This document shows positions 51,177 to 60,663 of a stretch of DNA of 64,000 nt, one piece after another; the stretch's first letter is position 1; the number at the start of each line of letters is the position of its first letter. The notes under the pieces were generated by a model. The model was not told the origin of the DNA and searched no databases. It saw only the letters and a list, made by a program, of their open reading frames with translations. The stretch is from Paenibacillus rhizovicinus (GTDB lineage Bacteria; Bacillota; Bacilli; Paenibacillales; Paenibacillaceae), in contig NZ_CP048286.1 in NCBI RefSeq assembly GCF_010365285.1, forward strand, positions 2,432,501 to 2,496,500. The letters run 5' to 3'. Made by a program: the position numbers and the translations under genes.

Positions 51177-51929
51177 ATGAACGGCAAGCTGGAGTTTTTC
51201 TTATATAAATCCCATGAACCCGGCACCTATGTGGATTTCCACAAGCATAGCTGCTACGAGCTCGTATACTATGTATCGGGGAGCGGAACGATGAATTTGG
51301 GCGGCCGGACGCTCGTTTACGCGCCCGGCACCATGACGATGACACGGCCCGACTATATGCACGACGAGCGGCATGACGAGGAAACCGAGGTCATCTTCTT
51401 CGGCTTCCGCTACGACGATTTCCCGGTGCCCTTGCAGAACGGCCTGATCGCCGACACGGAAGAACGGACCGTTCTATCGCTCATGCTGACGATGAAAGAA
51501 GAGCTGCTCGCCCAGAAAGCCCACTACGTCCCGCGGACGAATCTCTTGCTGAACGAGATTATCCTGCTGCTGGGACGCCAGTCCGAGACCGCCGCTCCGC
51601 AGGACGAACACCGGCCGGAACGGCTTTTCTACGCCAGGCGGTACTTGGACGAGAACTTCACGCAGCCCGTCGAGCTTCGCACGCTTGCAGAGCTGTCCGG
51701 GTACAGCGAGGATCATTTTCGCCATCTGTTCAAGGAGCAGACCGGCCTTCCGCCAGGCCAGTACATCCTGCGCAAACGGCTGGAAGCGGCCAAGGACCGG
51801 CTGCTGCACACGGCGCAGACGGTCAGCGCGATCGGCATGGACTGCGGCTTCTCGACGACGTCGCAATTCATCGAGCTGTTCAAGCGGTCGTTCGGCGTGA
51901 CGCCGCTGCAATACAGGAAGATCCGTTAA
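51177..51929 (+). CDS. AraC family transcriptional regulator
   Basis: The 250-residue protein has an N-terminal cupin (VDFHKHSCYELVYYVSGSG, about residues 15-90). A C-terminal double helix-turn-helix follows (LRTLAELSGYSEDHFRHLFKEQ, VSAIGMDCGFSTTSQFIELFK). It binds a small ligand and activates transcription. The shared 121 bp region with the dioxygenase gene suggests that gene as target. GGGAG precedes the ATG. Confidence 0.9.
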   Translation: MNGKLEFFLYKSHEPGTYVDFHKHSCYELVYYVSGSGTMNLGGRTLVYAPGTMTMTRPDYMHDERHDEETEVIFFGFRYDDFPVPLQNGLIADTEERTVLSLMLTMKEELLAQKAHYVPRTNLLLNEIILLLGRQSETAAPQDEHRPERLFYARRYLDENFTQPVELRTLAELSGYSEDHFRHLFKEQTGLPPGQYILRKRLEAAKDRLLHTAQTVSAIGMDCGFSTTSQFIELFKRSFGVTPLQYRKIR

Positions 51930-52038
51930 GCTCGGCGGATCGCGGGCGGCAGGTATATTTGGTTGCAATTAGGACAAAACGGGTATGAGAAGATGCGGAG
52001 CAATTCGCAATCCATGGAATGGAGGTCTCATCATACCT

Positions 52039-52842
52039 ATGCATGCAGCGAACGACAAAGGAATCTTAGACGGCAAAGTCGCCGTTATTACCGGAGCAGG
52101 ATCCGGCATCGGCCGGGCCGCCGCGCTGAGGCTGGCGAAGGAAGGCGCGCGCATTGCGCTCGTGGACATCAAGGAGGAGCGGGTCGCCGACGTACGGAAA
52201 CGGATCAACGAATCCGGCGGCGAAGCCATTGCCGTCGAGGCGGATATTTCGAAGCCGGAGGAAGTCGAGAACGCCATCCGGGAAGCAGCAGGCAAATGGG
52301 ACCGGCTTGATATCGTGTTCGCCAACGCCGGCATCAACGGTACATTGGCGCCCATTGAATCCATGACGCACGAGGATTGGAGCACGACGCTCGATACGAA
52401 TTTGAAGGGAACCTTCCTGACCGTCAAATACGCCGTCCCGTTTCTGAAGAAGAAAGGCGGCAGCATCGTCATCACGAGCTCCATCAACGGCAATCGGGTG
52501 TTCTCGAATTTCGGCATGAGCGCGTACAGCACCTCCAAAGCAGGACAGGTTGCTTTCATGCAAATGGCCGCCTTGGAGCTGGCCCAATACGGCATTCGCG
52601 TCAATGCGGTCTGTCCCGGTGCCATCAAGACGCATATCGGGCAAAATACGCATCCTACGCCGGAGCTGGAAGAAATTCAAATTCCGGTCGAATATCCCGA
52701 AGGCGACCAGCCATTGGAACACGGCCCCGGCCGTGCGGCCCAGGTCGGCGACTTGGTATTGTTCCTGGCTTCCGACGCATCGAGCCACATTACCGGCACG
52801 CCGATCTTCATCGACGGGGCGGAGTCGCTGCTGCATGGATGA
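52039..52842 (+). CDS. Short-chain dehydrogenase/reductase (SDR)
   Basis: The 267-residue enzyme has the NAD(P) motif VITGAGSGIGRAA, an NAG at FANAGIN, Ser in VITSSINGN and the YSTSK catalytic Tyr/Lys, the classical SDR set. The Asp after strand 2 (ALVDIKEE) favours NAD over NADP. A C-terminal PIFIDGAESLLHG closes the fold. The ATG at 52039 has GGAGG 13 bases upstream, a long spacing; no better start exists. Substrate unknown. A 13 bp triple repeat follows the stop. Confidence 0.88.
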   Translation: MHAANDKGILDGKVAVITGAGSGIGRAAALRLAKEGARIALVDIKEERVADVRKRINESGGEAIAVEADISKPEEVENAIREAAGKWDRLDIVFANAGINGTLAPIESMTHEDWSTTLDTNLKGTFLTVKYAVPFLKKKGGSIVITSSINGNRVFSNFGMSAYSTSKAGQVAFMQMAALELAQYGIRVNAVCPGAIKTHIGQNTHPTPELEEIQIPVEYPEGDQPLEHGPGRAAQVGDLVLFLASDASSHITGTPIFIDGAESLLHG

Positions 52843-52853
52843 CAGCAACGATG

Positions 52854-52896
52854 ACCTGTAATGGATACCTGTAATGGATACCTGTAATGGATACCT
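52854..52896. repeat. 13 bp tandem repeat, three copies
   Basis: ACCTGTAATGGAT occurs three times in a row (52854, 52867, 52880) followed by ACCT. It begins 12 bp after the SDR stop. Confidence 0.9.
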
Positions 52897-52904
52897 AGTA
52901 GATA

Positions 52905-52933
52905 GAAAAGAGGGCGGCAAGCTGCCGCCCTCT
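52905..52933 (-). terminator. Terminator of the hybrid kinase-CheR operon
   Basis: GAGGGCGGCA and TGCCGCCCTC are perfect arms with a 3 nt loop; a TTTTCT tail follows on the minus strand. It lies 46 bp beyond the stop at 52979. Confidence 0.9.
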
Positions 52934-52978
52934 CAACGTTCGTCTATTCGTTTCCGCGTACGCGCTCGGCGCAGCGCT

Positions 52979-55303
52979 CTATTGGCCTACGGATGATTCC
53001 TTCTGTTCCGGTTCGATGCCATGCCGCCTCAGCACCTGCTTCATCATTTCAAATTGAATCGGTTTCACTAGAAAATCCGTCATCCCCGCTTCCAAACAAC
53101 GTTCGCGGTCCGTAGGCATCACATTCGCCGTCATCGCGACGACCACCGGCGCCCGGCCGGGCGGCGCAGACGCCAAGAGGCGGCGCGTTGCTTCTAGCCC
53201 GTCCATAATCGGCATTCGCATATCCATTAAGATCAAATCGTAATTGCGTCGATAAGCCAATTCCACGGCATCGCTGCCGTTGCTGGCGACGTCCGCGGCT
53301 ACGCCGAGTTTATTCAGCAGCGTCAATGTCAGCTTCTGATTAATGACGTTATCGTCGGCGACGAGCACGGCAGCTGCCCTGTCGCCTCCCATTCCCCTGT
53401 CCGCTGCCATTTCCTTGTCCGCTGCCAGTCTCCCGTCTGCCGCCAATCTCCTGTCGCCATCCCTTTCTGCTTCCTGCCACAGCTCGAAGTCATCCGCAGC
53501 AAGCGACGCGAAGCTTCCTTCCGGGGCCGGCTCATGCCGCGCCGCCTGCCAGGTTCGGAGCTGCACGGTGAAACGGAACGTCGTGCCGATCCCCTGATCG
53601 GATTCCACCGCGATGGTACCGCCCATCATTTCGACCAGGTTTTTGCATATCGCTAGTCCGAGGCCCGTTCCTTCGTACTGCCGCGTAAGCGACGTATCGA
53701 CCTGCGAGAAAGGCTGAAACAACAGCGGCAGCTTATCTCCGGGAATGCCGACGCCGGTATCCGTCACGGCGAATTCGATCCGCACCGCTTCCTCTTGGGC
53801 GGCAAGCAGCTTCGTAGTGACGGCAATGGAGCCATGCGCCGTAAATTTAAAGGCGTTGCCGATCAGATTGACGAGCACCTGCCGCAGCTTGATCTCGTCC
53901 CCTTCAAGCAGCTCCGGCAGTGCCGGATCCGCCTCGTATGTAAGCGCCAGGCGGCTTTGCTTGGACTTGGCCGTGAACAGGTCGAACGTTTCTTCGATCA
54001 GATGCGGCAGCTTGAACGGGAGATGCTCCAATTCCAGCTTACCCGACTCGATCTTCGCATAGTCCAAAATATCATTGATGACCGACAGCAGCGCTTCGCC
54101 GCTCTTGCGGATGATTTCAGCGAACTCGCGCTGCGACTCGTCGAGCTCCGTATCGAGCAGCAGCCCCGTCATGCCGAGCACGCCGTTCATCGGCGTGCGG
54201 ATCTCATGGCTCACCATCGTGAGAAAATTCGTCTTCGCCCGCGCCGCGATCTCCGCCGTTTCCTTCGCGGCCATCAGCTCGCGCTCGAAACGTTTGCGCT
54301 CCGTCATGTCGACGACGGTGCAAGCGTAGATGCGCTCATCGTCGATGGTCGCCACGCCGATCTGGATTTCCGAGGGGAAACGGCTGCCATCCTTGCGGAC
54401 CGGATTCAGCTGCCTGCGATCCCCTGTCAGCGAACCGCCGCCGACAAGCCTCTCCCTATTGCCATGATCCGGCACGGCCGATGCATGGTCAGCCCTCGGC
54501 GTCGTGTCGAACCATTCACCCGGCCCCGGCGCTGCATCGTGGCTTACGGACATGATCTGCCCCGGGCCAGAATGAAGGCCGTTCCTTGCCGCGTCGTTAT
54601 GTACTTGCGAACCGGCTCCGCCTGTCTTGAACGCCCCTCCCGCAAAACACGGAACGAGCATCTCGACCGGCTGCCCCAGCACCTCGTCCTCGCGGTAGCC
54701 GAACATCGCCATGAGCGCGGGGTTGACCGTTAATATGATGCCGTCCTCGTCAAACGTCATCATCGTATCCATGCTCGTTTCTTGAATGGCGCGCGTGAGC
54801 GCCTGCGTTTTCGTCAGCTGGTAGGCCGTCAGCATCAGCTCGCGGTTGCCCCGCTCCAGCTCGCTCTTCTGCTGCTGCAGCAGCTCGGCTTGCAGCTGCA
54901 AGGTCTTGTTGCCGACGTAGAGCCGCACGAAGCCTTCGATCTTGGCCTTGAGAATCTGCGGCATGAACGGCTTCAGCATATAATCGATCGCGCCGGCCTC
55001 GTAGCCGGTGAAGAAATGCTCCGCTTCCTTGCTCGTCGCCGAAATGAAAATAATCGGCGTTTCCTGCGTTTTTTTCCGCGACTTGATCAGTCTCGCCGTC
55101 TCGAAGCCATCCATCTCCGGCATCTGCACGTCCAGCAGAATGACCGCGAACTCGTCCCTCAGCAGGCATCGCAGCGCTTCCGCGCCGGAAAGACATTTGA
55201 CGAGATTGCAGTTCAAATCCCCTAATACAGCTTCCAACACCAGCAAATTATCCGGATGGTCATCCACCAGCAAGATGTTAACCGGTCCGCTATATGCAAT
55301 CAT
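52979..55303 (-). CDS. Hybrid signalling protein: REC-PAS-HisKA-HATPase-REC
   Basis: The 774-residue soluble protein starts with a receiver domain (phospho-Asp in [13 protein letters not shown]). A coiled coil, a PAS domain (about residues 170-345), a HisKA domain with [12 protein letters not shown], an ATPase domain with GNAFKFT and GTGLGLAI, and a C-terminal receiver with [13 protein letters not shown] follow. An insertion of about 75 Gly/Asp/His-rich residues interrupts the PAS domain. A repeated LAADG-type linker (DNA 53390-53450) precedes the last receiver. It is likely a relay node receiving phosphate from or passing it to the upstream kinase. It starts 15 bp after cheR. Confidence 0.9.
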   Translation of the reverse strand: MIAYSGPVNILLVDDHPDNLLVLEAVLGDLNCNLVKCLSGAEALRCLLRDEFAVILLDVQMPEMDGFETARLIKSRKKTQETPIIFISATSKEAEHFFTGYEAGAIDYMLKPFMPQILKAKIEGFVRLYVGNKTLQLQAELLQQQKSELERGNRELMLTAYQLTKTQALTRAIQETSMDTMMTFDEDGIILTVNPALMAMFGYREDEVLGQPVEMLVPCFAGGAFKTGGAGSQVHNDAARNGLHSGPGQIMSVSHDAAPGPGEWFDTTPRADHASAVPDHGNRERLVGGGSLTGDRRQLNPVRKDGSRFPSEIQIGVATIDDERIYACTVVDMTERKRFERELMAAKETAEIAARAKTNFLTMVSHEIRTPMNGVLGMTGLLLDTELDESQREFAEIIRKSGEALLSVINDILDYAKIESGKLELEHLPFKLPHLIEETFDLFTAKSKQSRLALTYEADPALPELLEGDEIKLRQVLVNLIGNAFKFTAHGSIAVTTKLLAAQEEAVRIEFAVTDTGVGIPGDKLPLLFQPFSQVDTSLTRQYEGTGLGLAICKNLVEMMGGTIAVESDQGIGTTFRFTVQLRTWQAARHEPAPEGSFASLAADDFELWQEAERDGDRRLAADGRLAADKEMAADRGMGGDRAAAVLVADDNVINQKLTLTLLNKLGVAADVASNGSDAVELAYRRNYDLILMDMRMPIMDGLEATRRLLASAPPGRAPVVVAMTANVMPTDRERCLEAGMTDFLVKPIQFEMMKQVLRRHGIEPEQKESSVGQ

Positions 55304-55318
55304 GCTTATACCTCCCGG

Positions 55319-56170
55319 TCAAGATTTGATTTTGCGATAGAGCCGGCTGTGGGCGTCCAATTCCTCGTAAGCATCGGCATGCCGCGTGAAATTAATGGAC
55401 TCTTTCGTGCCAAGCGCTAGAATGCCGAAGTTGCTGAGACTTTCGAAGAGCAAGCTGTGCACGTGATTTTGCAGCTCTTTGTTGAAATAGATCATGACGT
55501 TGCGGCAGAAAATGATATTGAATTCGTTGAAAGAACGATCCGTAACCAAATTATGCTGCGCGAACACGATATTGCTCTTAAGCTCGCTGTGGAACAGCAC
55601 GGAATCGTATTTGGCCGTATAGTAATCGCTGAACGATTCCCTGCCTCCCGCCTCGATGTAGTTACGCGTGAACGTCTGCATCCGGTCGAGCGGATACACG
55701 CCCTCGCGCGCGGTCTCCAGCACGCGCTCGTTCATGTCCGTTGCATAAATGCGCGACTTGTCGTACAGTCCTTCTTCCTTCAGCAGAATGGCCATGGCGT
55801 ACACTTCCTCGCCCGTGGAACAGCCGGCATGCCAAATCCGGATAAACGGATACGTTCGAAGCAGCGGAACGACCTGCTCGCGGAATACCCGGAACACTTC
55901 CGGATCGCGGAACATCTCCGTTACGTGGATCGTCAAGTCGGCCAGCAGCCGGTTCATGACCGCCCGGTCATGCAGCACCTTCTCCGTCAAGGACGTAATC
56001 GTCGGCAGCCGTTCCGCTCTCACCCGATGCCAAATGCGGCGGCGGATCGAAGAAGGGGCGTAATTGCGAAAATCGTACCCGTACAGCTGGTACAGCCCCT
56101 CCAGCAGCAGCGCAGCTTCGACCTGCTCCCGCTCGTCGGCTTTGCTTGATTCATCGTTGATTTCCATCAT
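55319..56170 (-). CDS. CheR-type protein-glutamate methyltransferase
   Basis: The 283-residue enzyme has the N-terminal helical domain (YGYDFRNYAPSSIRRRI). The SAM-binding domain has IRIWHAGCSTGEEVYAMAIL, an IYATDMNE acidic loop, and NIIFCRNVMIYFN. CheR methylates receptor glutamates with SAM. Here it lies between two hybrid kinases, without a CheB esterase or receptor gene in view, so its target is probably one of the kinases or a distant receptor. Start is the first of two adjacent ATGs; the ribosome binding site is weak. Confidence 0.9.
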   Translation of the reverse strand: MMEINDESSKADEREQVEAALLLEGLYQLYGYDFRNYAPSSIRRRIWHRVRAERLPTITSLTEKVLHDRAVMNRLLADLTIHVTEMFRDPEVFRVFREQVVPLLRTYPFIRIWHAGCSTGEEVYAMAILLKEEGLYDKSRIYATDMNERVLETAREGVYPLDRMQTFTRNYIEAGGRESFSDYYTAKYDSVLFHSELKSNIVFAQHNLVTDRSFNEFNIIFCRNVMIYFNKELQNHVHSLLFESLSNFGILALGTKESINFTRHADAYEELDAHSRLYRKIKS

Positions 56171-56192
56171 GCTATTCTCTTCTCTCTCTATT

Positions 56193-59100
56193 CTATTGAT
56201 ATAACCACACCCTCATTAACGACAGCAGCTGGTCGATATTAACCGGCTTCGAGATATAGTCGGAAGCGCCGGCTTCAATGCATTTATCGCGATCTTCTTT
56301 CATCGCCTTCGCCGTGATGGCGATCATCGGCAGCCGTTCGTATTCCGGAATGGCGCGAATATGCCGCATCGTTTCGTAGCCGTCCATTTCGGGCATCATC
56401 ATATCCATCAGGATCAGCTGCGTGTCGGGATGCCGCGCAAGCATCTCCAGCGCCTCCCGCCCGTTCTCGGCAATATGAATATCCATTTTATAGCCTTCCA
56501 GAGCGCTCGACAAGGCGAACACGTTTCGGATATCGTCGTCGACGATCAGAATGGACTTTCCTTCGAAAATCGTCTCCACGCTATGAAGCTTCCTCAGTAC
56601 GGTGCGCTTCTCCTCCGGCAAGTCCGCTACGACGCGATGCAGGAACAGCGTTGTCTCGTCCAGCAGCCGCTCCGGTGACTTGGCATCCTTGATAATAATC
56701 GTCTCCGCGTATTGGCGCAGCCGGATTTCATCCTTCTTGTCGAGATCGCGCCCGGTATAAATAATGATGGGCAGCTCGCGCAGCTTCTCGCTCCGGCGGA
56801 TGCCGTCCAGCAATTCGAAGCCGGAGATGTCAGGCAGCCCGAGGTCGAGCACCATGCAGTCCCAATGCTGCGTCTCCAGCTCCCGCATCGCTTCCGCCCC
56901 GGACGACACGGCCTTCACGATAACGTCCTCGCCGCCGACCAGCTCGATAATGCCCGTGCGCTGGGCGGCGTCGTCTTCGACAACCAGCACATACTTGAGA
57001 TCGTGGGCAAGGAAGGACTCCATCTTCACGAACAGCCTTTCCAACCGCTCCTTCTCCGCCGGCTTGCGCAAGTATGCGATCGCCCCCATGGCCAGTCCTT
57101 GCTGCACTTCTTCCATGACGGAGACGACATGGACCGGGATATGGCGCGTATCGGCGTCATGCTTGAGGTGATGCAGCACGGACCAGCCGTCCATGACCGG
57201 CAGCATGATGTCGAGCAGGATGGCATCCGGCTTGTAGCGCCTAGCTTCGTTCAAGCCGATATCGCCCTGCATGGCGACGATGCCCTTAAAGCCGTGCGCG
57301 CGCGCCATATCCAGCAGGACGCGTGCGAACGGTTCGTCGTCCTCGATAATGAGGACGACCCGGTCCTCCGTTTCGATCGAATCGCGGTCGTCTTCGATGG
57401 ATGCGGCCGCCCGGACCAGGCCGGCATTCGTTCCGCTCGGCGTCAGCGGTCTCTGTGCAGCCAGGCCGGAGGCTGTCGACATCGCGGCTTCGCTCAGCGC
57501 CCGGCGGCCCTGCTTCGCGAGCATGGCTGCCTCGACGGCCTGCTCGCCGAGCTTCGCGTCGCTATCCGTCTGCGCGTCCTTCCCGTTCTGGAAGGCGACG
57601 TGATATTCGGGCAGGTACAGCGTGAATACGCTGCCCTCGCCTTCCTTGCTCTCCAGCAAGAGCTTGCCGCCGAGCAGGCCGGCCAGCTCTTGGCTAATGG
57701 CGAGGCCAAGGCCGGTGCCCCCGTATGTGCGGCTCGTCGTGCCGTCGACTTGCTGGAAGGCTTCGAAGACCAGCTGCTGCTTCTCTTCCGGGATGCCGAT
57801 GCCCGTATCGCGCACTTCGAAGGCAATCAGGCGGCCGCCATCCGCGTCAAGCTCTGCTTCGGCTGCCTGCGCATTGCGAACCGTCAAGCTGACGGAGCCC
57901 CGATGCGTGAACTTAAAGGCGTTCGACAGCAGGTTCTTCAGCACTTGCTTCACGCGGTGACCGTCGGAATAGAATCCCTCCGGCACATCCTTCTCCACCG
58001 TCAGCTCGAAGTCGAGCCCTCTCTGCTGGCTCATCGGCCCGAAACTGCGCCGCATCGTCTGCAGCAGGTCGGAGAACGGCACATGCTCCGTGACGACGCT
58101 CATTTTGCCGGCGCCGATCTTGGATAAATCCAAAATTTCGTCGATCAGCTTCAGCAGATCGCCGCCGGATGAATGAATCGTCGTGGCGAACTCGATCTGC
58201 TTGCCCGTCAAATTGCGTTCCTTGTTGTCCATCAGCATCTGGGACAGAATCAACAAGCTGTTGAGCGGCGTCCGCAGCTCATGCGACATGTTGGCAAGGA
58301 ACTCGGACTTGTATTTGGACGACAGCGCGAGCTGCACGGTCTGGCGCTCCAGCGCCGTCTTCGTGCGTTCGATCTGTTCGTTCTTCTGTTCCGTCTTGCG
58401 CATTTGCTGCTCCAGCAGATGCGTCTTCTTCAGCAGTTCCTCGTTCGACTGTTCCAGTTCTTCCTGCTGGCTCTGCAGCAATTCCTCGGATTTCTTCAGC
58501 GAGCGGGTCTGCTCTTCCAGCTGGTCGTTGGATTGCCGCAGCTCCTCCTGCTGCGAGATGAGCTCCTCGGACTGCGCCTGCAGCTCTTCGCTCAGCACCT
58601 GCGATTCGCGCAGCAGCTCCTCGATTCGGAGCCGGCCGAATAAATTGTTCAGCAGGCTGCCGAGGCCTGCCGCGAGATCGGTCAACAGCTCCCGCTGTTT
58701 GCTGTCGATCGGCGCAAGCGAAGCCAGTTCAATGACCGCCAGCTGCTGATTCTGGTAAGCAACCGGCAGGAGCAGCAGCGAACGCGGCGGCGTCCCGCCG
58801 AGGCCGGAACGAATGCGCAGGTAGTTGGAAGGAATATCCGCCAATGCGATCGGCTGCCCGCTGCGCGCGCATTGCCCGACAAGCCCTTCGCCCATGCGGA
58901 ACTGCTGCTCGAAAGCGGTATCATCCTGAGGCGCATACGCGCCGTACAGCCTCAGCTTGTTATCTTGGCCATAGCCTTCGCGGATGTACAGGCCGCCGTA
59001 AACGGCCCCGACAAGCGGGACGACCCGCTCCATGAACAAGAAGCCCAGCTGTTCGAGTTCCTTGGATTCCTGCAGGGCGACGGAAACGGATGCGAGATTG

Positions 59101-59933
59101 GACTTCACCCACGTCTCTTCTTCCATCTTCTTGTTGTAGGCTTGCTCCGCTTCCGTCTTCCGCTCCAGCGTGTCGGCAAGCGAGAAGAACGCCTTGGCTA
59201 CCGTTCCGAATTCGTCCGGCGTCTCCGCTCGCTTGCGCAAAACCGGGTCACTCATGCCGCGGGCATAATCCCCGATCATATCGGTTAAGCGGTTGAGGCT
59301 TCGCGTCACGCCGGTGGTATTCCACAGCATCGTGCCGATTCCGATCAGCATGCCCGCCATCATGGTGACGATCATGATCATTCGCGTACTGCGGTTGGCG
59401 CTGCTGGCCGATCGGACGGCCTCGTCCGTGGCGCTGCGGTGATAGGCCGTCAGATCATCGATGAGGTTAACCGTATTCTCCTGTTCGGCGACGCCCACCT
59501 TCTCGCGAAGGGCGACCGCCTCCGTCCCGCGGCCTGCCGCCACGAGCCGCTTTACTTCCGCGGCATATTGGAAGTAATCGGTGAAGCTGCGCTCCACGTC
59601 ATTCAGCATCACCAGCTCGGTTTCGGTCGAAGCGATCCGCTTCAGTTCGTCGAAATACTCCCTCGCCTGCTTCGGCTTGTCGGCCAGCAGCGATTCGTTC
59701 TTGGATAAAGTCTCCGCGTTTTGCACGGTGAGGATGTTCGTAACCCCTTTGGCCACTTCGTTCACGGAGCCGCGGATGTCGTAAGCCAGCATCAGCTTCT
59801 GATAGCGGTTGGCGTATACTTCGTCCAGCTTTCCGCCCAGCACCGATATATTTCGCAAGCTGATGGAGGAAATAAAGATTAATACGATCATTAGGACGAT
59901 GAAGCTGATGGTCAGTTTTGTTTTTGTTTTCAT
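56193..59933 (-). CDS. Large hybrid histidine kinase: 4HB-HAMP-GAF-HisKA-HATPase-REC-REC-REC
   Basis: The 1246-residue membrane protein has TM1 (SFIVLMIVLIFISSISL), an extracellular four-helix bundle and TM2 near residue 190-208. HAMP, a GAF domain (about 285-430) and a long Glu/Gln-rich coiled coil (430-545) follow. The HisKA domain has NMSHELRTPLNS and the ATPase domain has GTGLGLAI. Three intact receivers follow, with ILLDIMLPVMDG, MVLDLGLPDISG and ILMDMMMPEMDG. No DNA-binding domain is present, so output goes by phosphorelay. It is the first gene of the operon. GGTGAAG is a modest ribosome binding site. Confidence 0.92.
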   Translation of the reverse strand: MKTKTKLTISFIVLMIVLIFISSISLRNISVLGGKLDEVYANRYQKLMLAYDIRGSVNEVAKGVTNILTVQNAETLSKNESLLADKPKQAREYFDELKRIASTETELVMLNDVERSFTDYFQYAAEVKRLVAAGRGTEAVALREKVGVAEQENTVNLIDDLTAYHRSATDEAVRSASSANRSTRMIMIVTMMAGMLIGIGTMLWNTTGVTRSLNRLTDMIGDYARGMSDPVLRKRAETPDEFGTVAKAFFSLADTLERKTEAEQAYNKKMEEETWVKSNLASVSVALQESKELEQLGFLFMERVVPLVGAVYGGLYIREGYGQDNKLRLYGAYAPQDDTAFEQQFRMGEGLVGQCARSGQPIALADIPSNYLRIRSGLGGTPPRSLLLLPVAYQNQQLAVIELASLAPIDSKQRELLTDLAAGLGSLLNNLFGRLRIEELLRESQVLSEELQAQSEELISQQEELRQSNDQLEEQTRSLKKSEELLQSQQEELEQSNEELLKKTHLLEQQMRKTEQKNEQIERTKTALERQTVQLALSSKYKSEFLANMSHELRTPLNSLLILSQMLMDNKERNLTGKQIEFATTIHSSGGDLLKLIDEILDLSKIGAGKMSVVTEHVPFSDLLQTMRRSFGPMSQQRGLDFELTVEKDVPEGFYSDGHRVKQVLKNLLSNAFKFTHRGSVSLTVRNAQAAEAELDADGGRLIAFEVRDTGIGIPEEKQQLVFEAFQQVDGTTSRTYGGTGLGLAISQELAGLLGGKLLLESKEGEGSVFTLYLPEYHVAFQNGKDAQTDSDAKLGEQAVEAAMLAKQGRRALSEAAMSTASGLAAQRPLTPSGTNAGLVRAAASIEDDRDSIETEDRVVLIIEDDEPFARVLLDMARAHGFKGIVAMQGDIGLNEARRYKPDAILLDIMLPVMDGWSVLHHLKHDADTRHIPVHVVSVMEEVQQGLAMGAIAYLRKPAEKERLERLFVKMESFLAHDLKYVLVVEDDAAQRTGIIELVGGEDVIVKAVSSGAEAMRELETQHWDCMVLDLGLPDISGFELLDGIRRSEKLRELPIIIYTGRDLDKKDEIRLRQYAETIIIKDAKSPERLLDETTLFLHRVVADLPEEKRTVLRKLHSVETIFEGKSILIVDDDIRNVFALSSALEGYKMDIHIAENGREALEMLARHPDTQLILMDMMMPEMDGYETMRHIRAIPEYERLPMIAITAKAMKEDRDKCIEAGASDYISKPVNIDQLLSLMRVWLYQ

Positions 59934-60085
59934 AAGACGTTCTTCACCCGGCTTCCCCTTCTCTGTTATGCTGCCTCTTGCTCAGAACCTGTTATCTTGA
60001 CGCGCGAACAGGCCGCCCGTCCCGGAGGACGGCGACCTTATCGCAACGATCGTAATCGATGGTTAATGAATAGCTATTCATTCGT

Positions 60086-60424
60086 TTAATGGACATTGGT
60101 GATAACGAGTACACGACCGCGATCAAGCTCCTCTTCGTAACGTTCCGCTTCTATATCCGACAATCCGATTGACGTCAGCTTGGACCGGATCTCATCACCC
60201 CGCGACTTGAATACATTCGCCATCGCGGTGAACATGCCTTCTTCCTTCATGCTGATTTCGCTTGCGGAAGCCGCTTCGGACAATTGCTTCGTCTGGCTGC
60301 TGTCGTGCGCCAAAACGTAAATGTTGTCCTTCATATATCCGCGCCGATTCAGTTCCTGAACAGTGTGAAGCGCATCCATGGCCGTCGGTACAATTTGAAC
60401 GCTCGGTTTCATTTGTTGTTGCAT
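60086..60424 (-). CDS. General stress protein, YflT/GSP17M-like
   Basis: The 112-residue soluble protein reads VQIVPTAMDALHTVQELNRR and YVLAHDSSQTKQLSEAA, the YflT-domain pattern of heat-induced general stress proteins. A helical C-terminal part ends LVITNVH. The biochemical role of the family is not known. The ATG at 60424 follows GGAGGG; the open frame runs 26 codons further but without support. A sigma-B-like promoter lies 50 bp upstream. Confidence 0.85.
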   Translation of the reverse strand: MQQQMKPSVQIVPTAMDALHTVQELNRRGYMKDNIYVLAHDSSQTKQLSEAASASEISMKEEGMFTAMANVFKSRGDEIRSKLTSIGLSDIEAERYEEELDRGRVLVITNVH

Positions 60425-60474
60425 CGTAATCCCTCCGCTTTTCAAATGGATTAGCCAGGTGAGGCTAGTCTGAA

Positions 60475-60500
60475 TTACCCCTGCCGCTTCGGCTTGAAAC
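60475..60500 (-). promoter_or_regulatory. Sigma-B-like promoter of the stress protein gene
   Basis: On the minus strand GTTTCA (60500-60495), 14 bp, then GGGTAA (60480-60475). The sigma-B consensus is GTTTAA, 12-14 bp, GGGTAT, so five of six bases match in each box. The gene product belongs to a family that is under sigma-B in Bacillus. Confidence 0.6.
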
Positions 60501-60663
60501 AAGTCATGGGCAATTCAGCAGGTGTCGAACGGCACTTTCGACAGGTTGCCGCATAACCCGGAGCCGCCGATTCAGGCCTAGACCTAACCGTGTAAAAGAA
60601 GATGCTGCCATGCGGCGGCTAGCTCAATATGAGCCTAATAATCCCCCAAAGGAGCTGGAGCCG

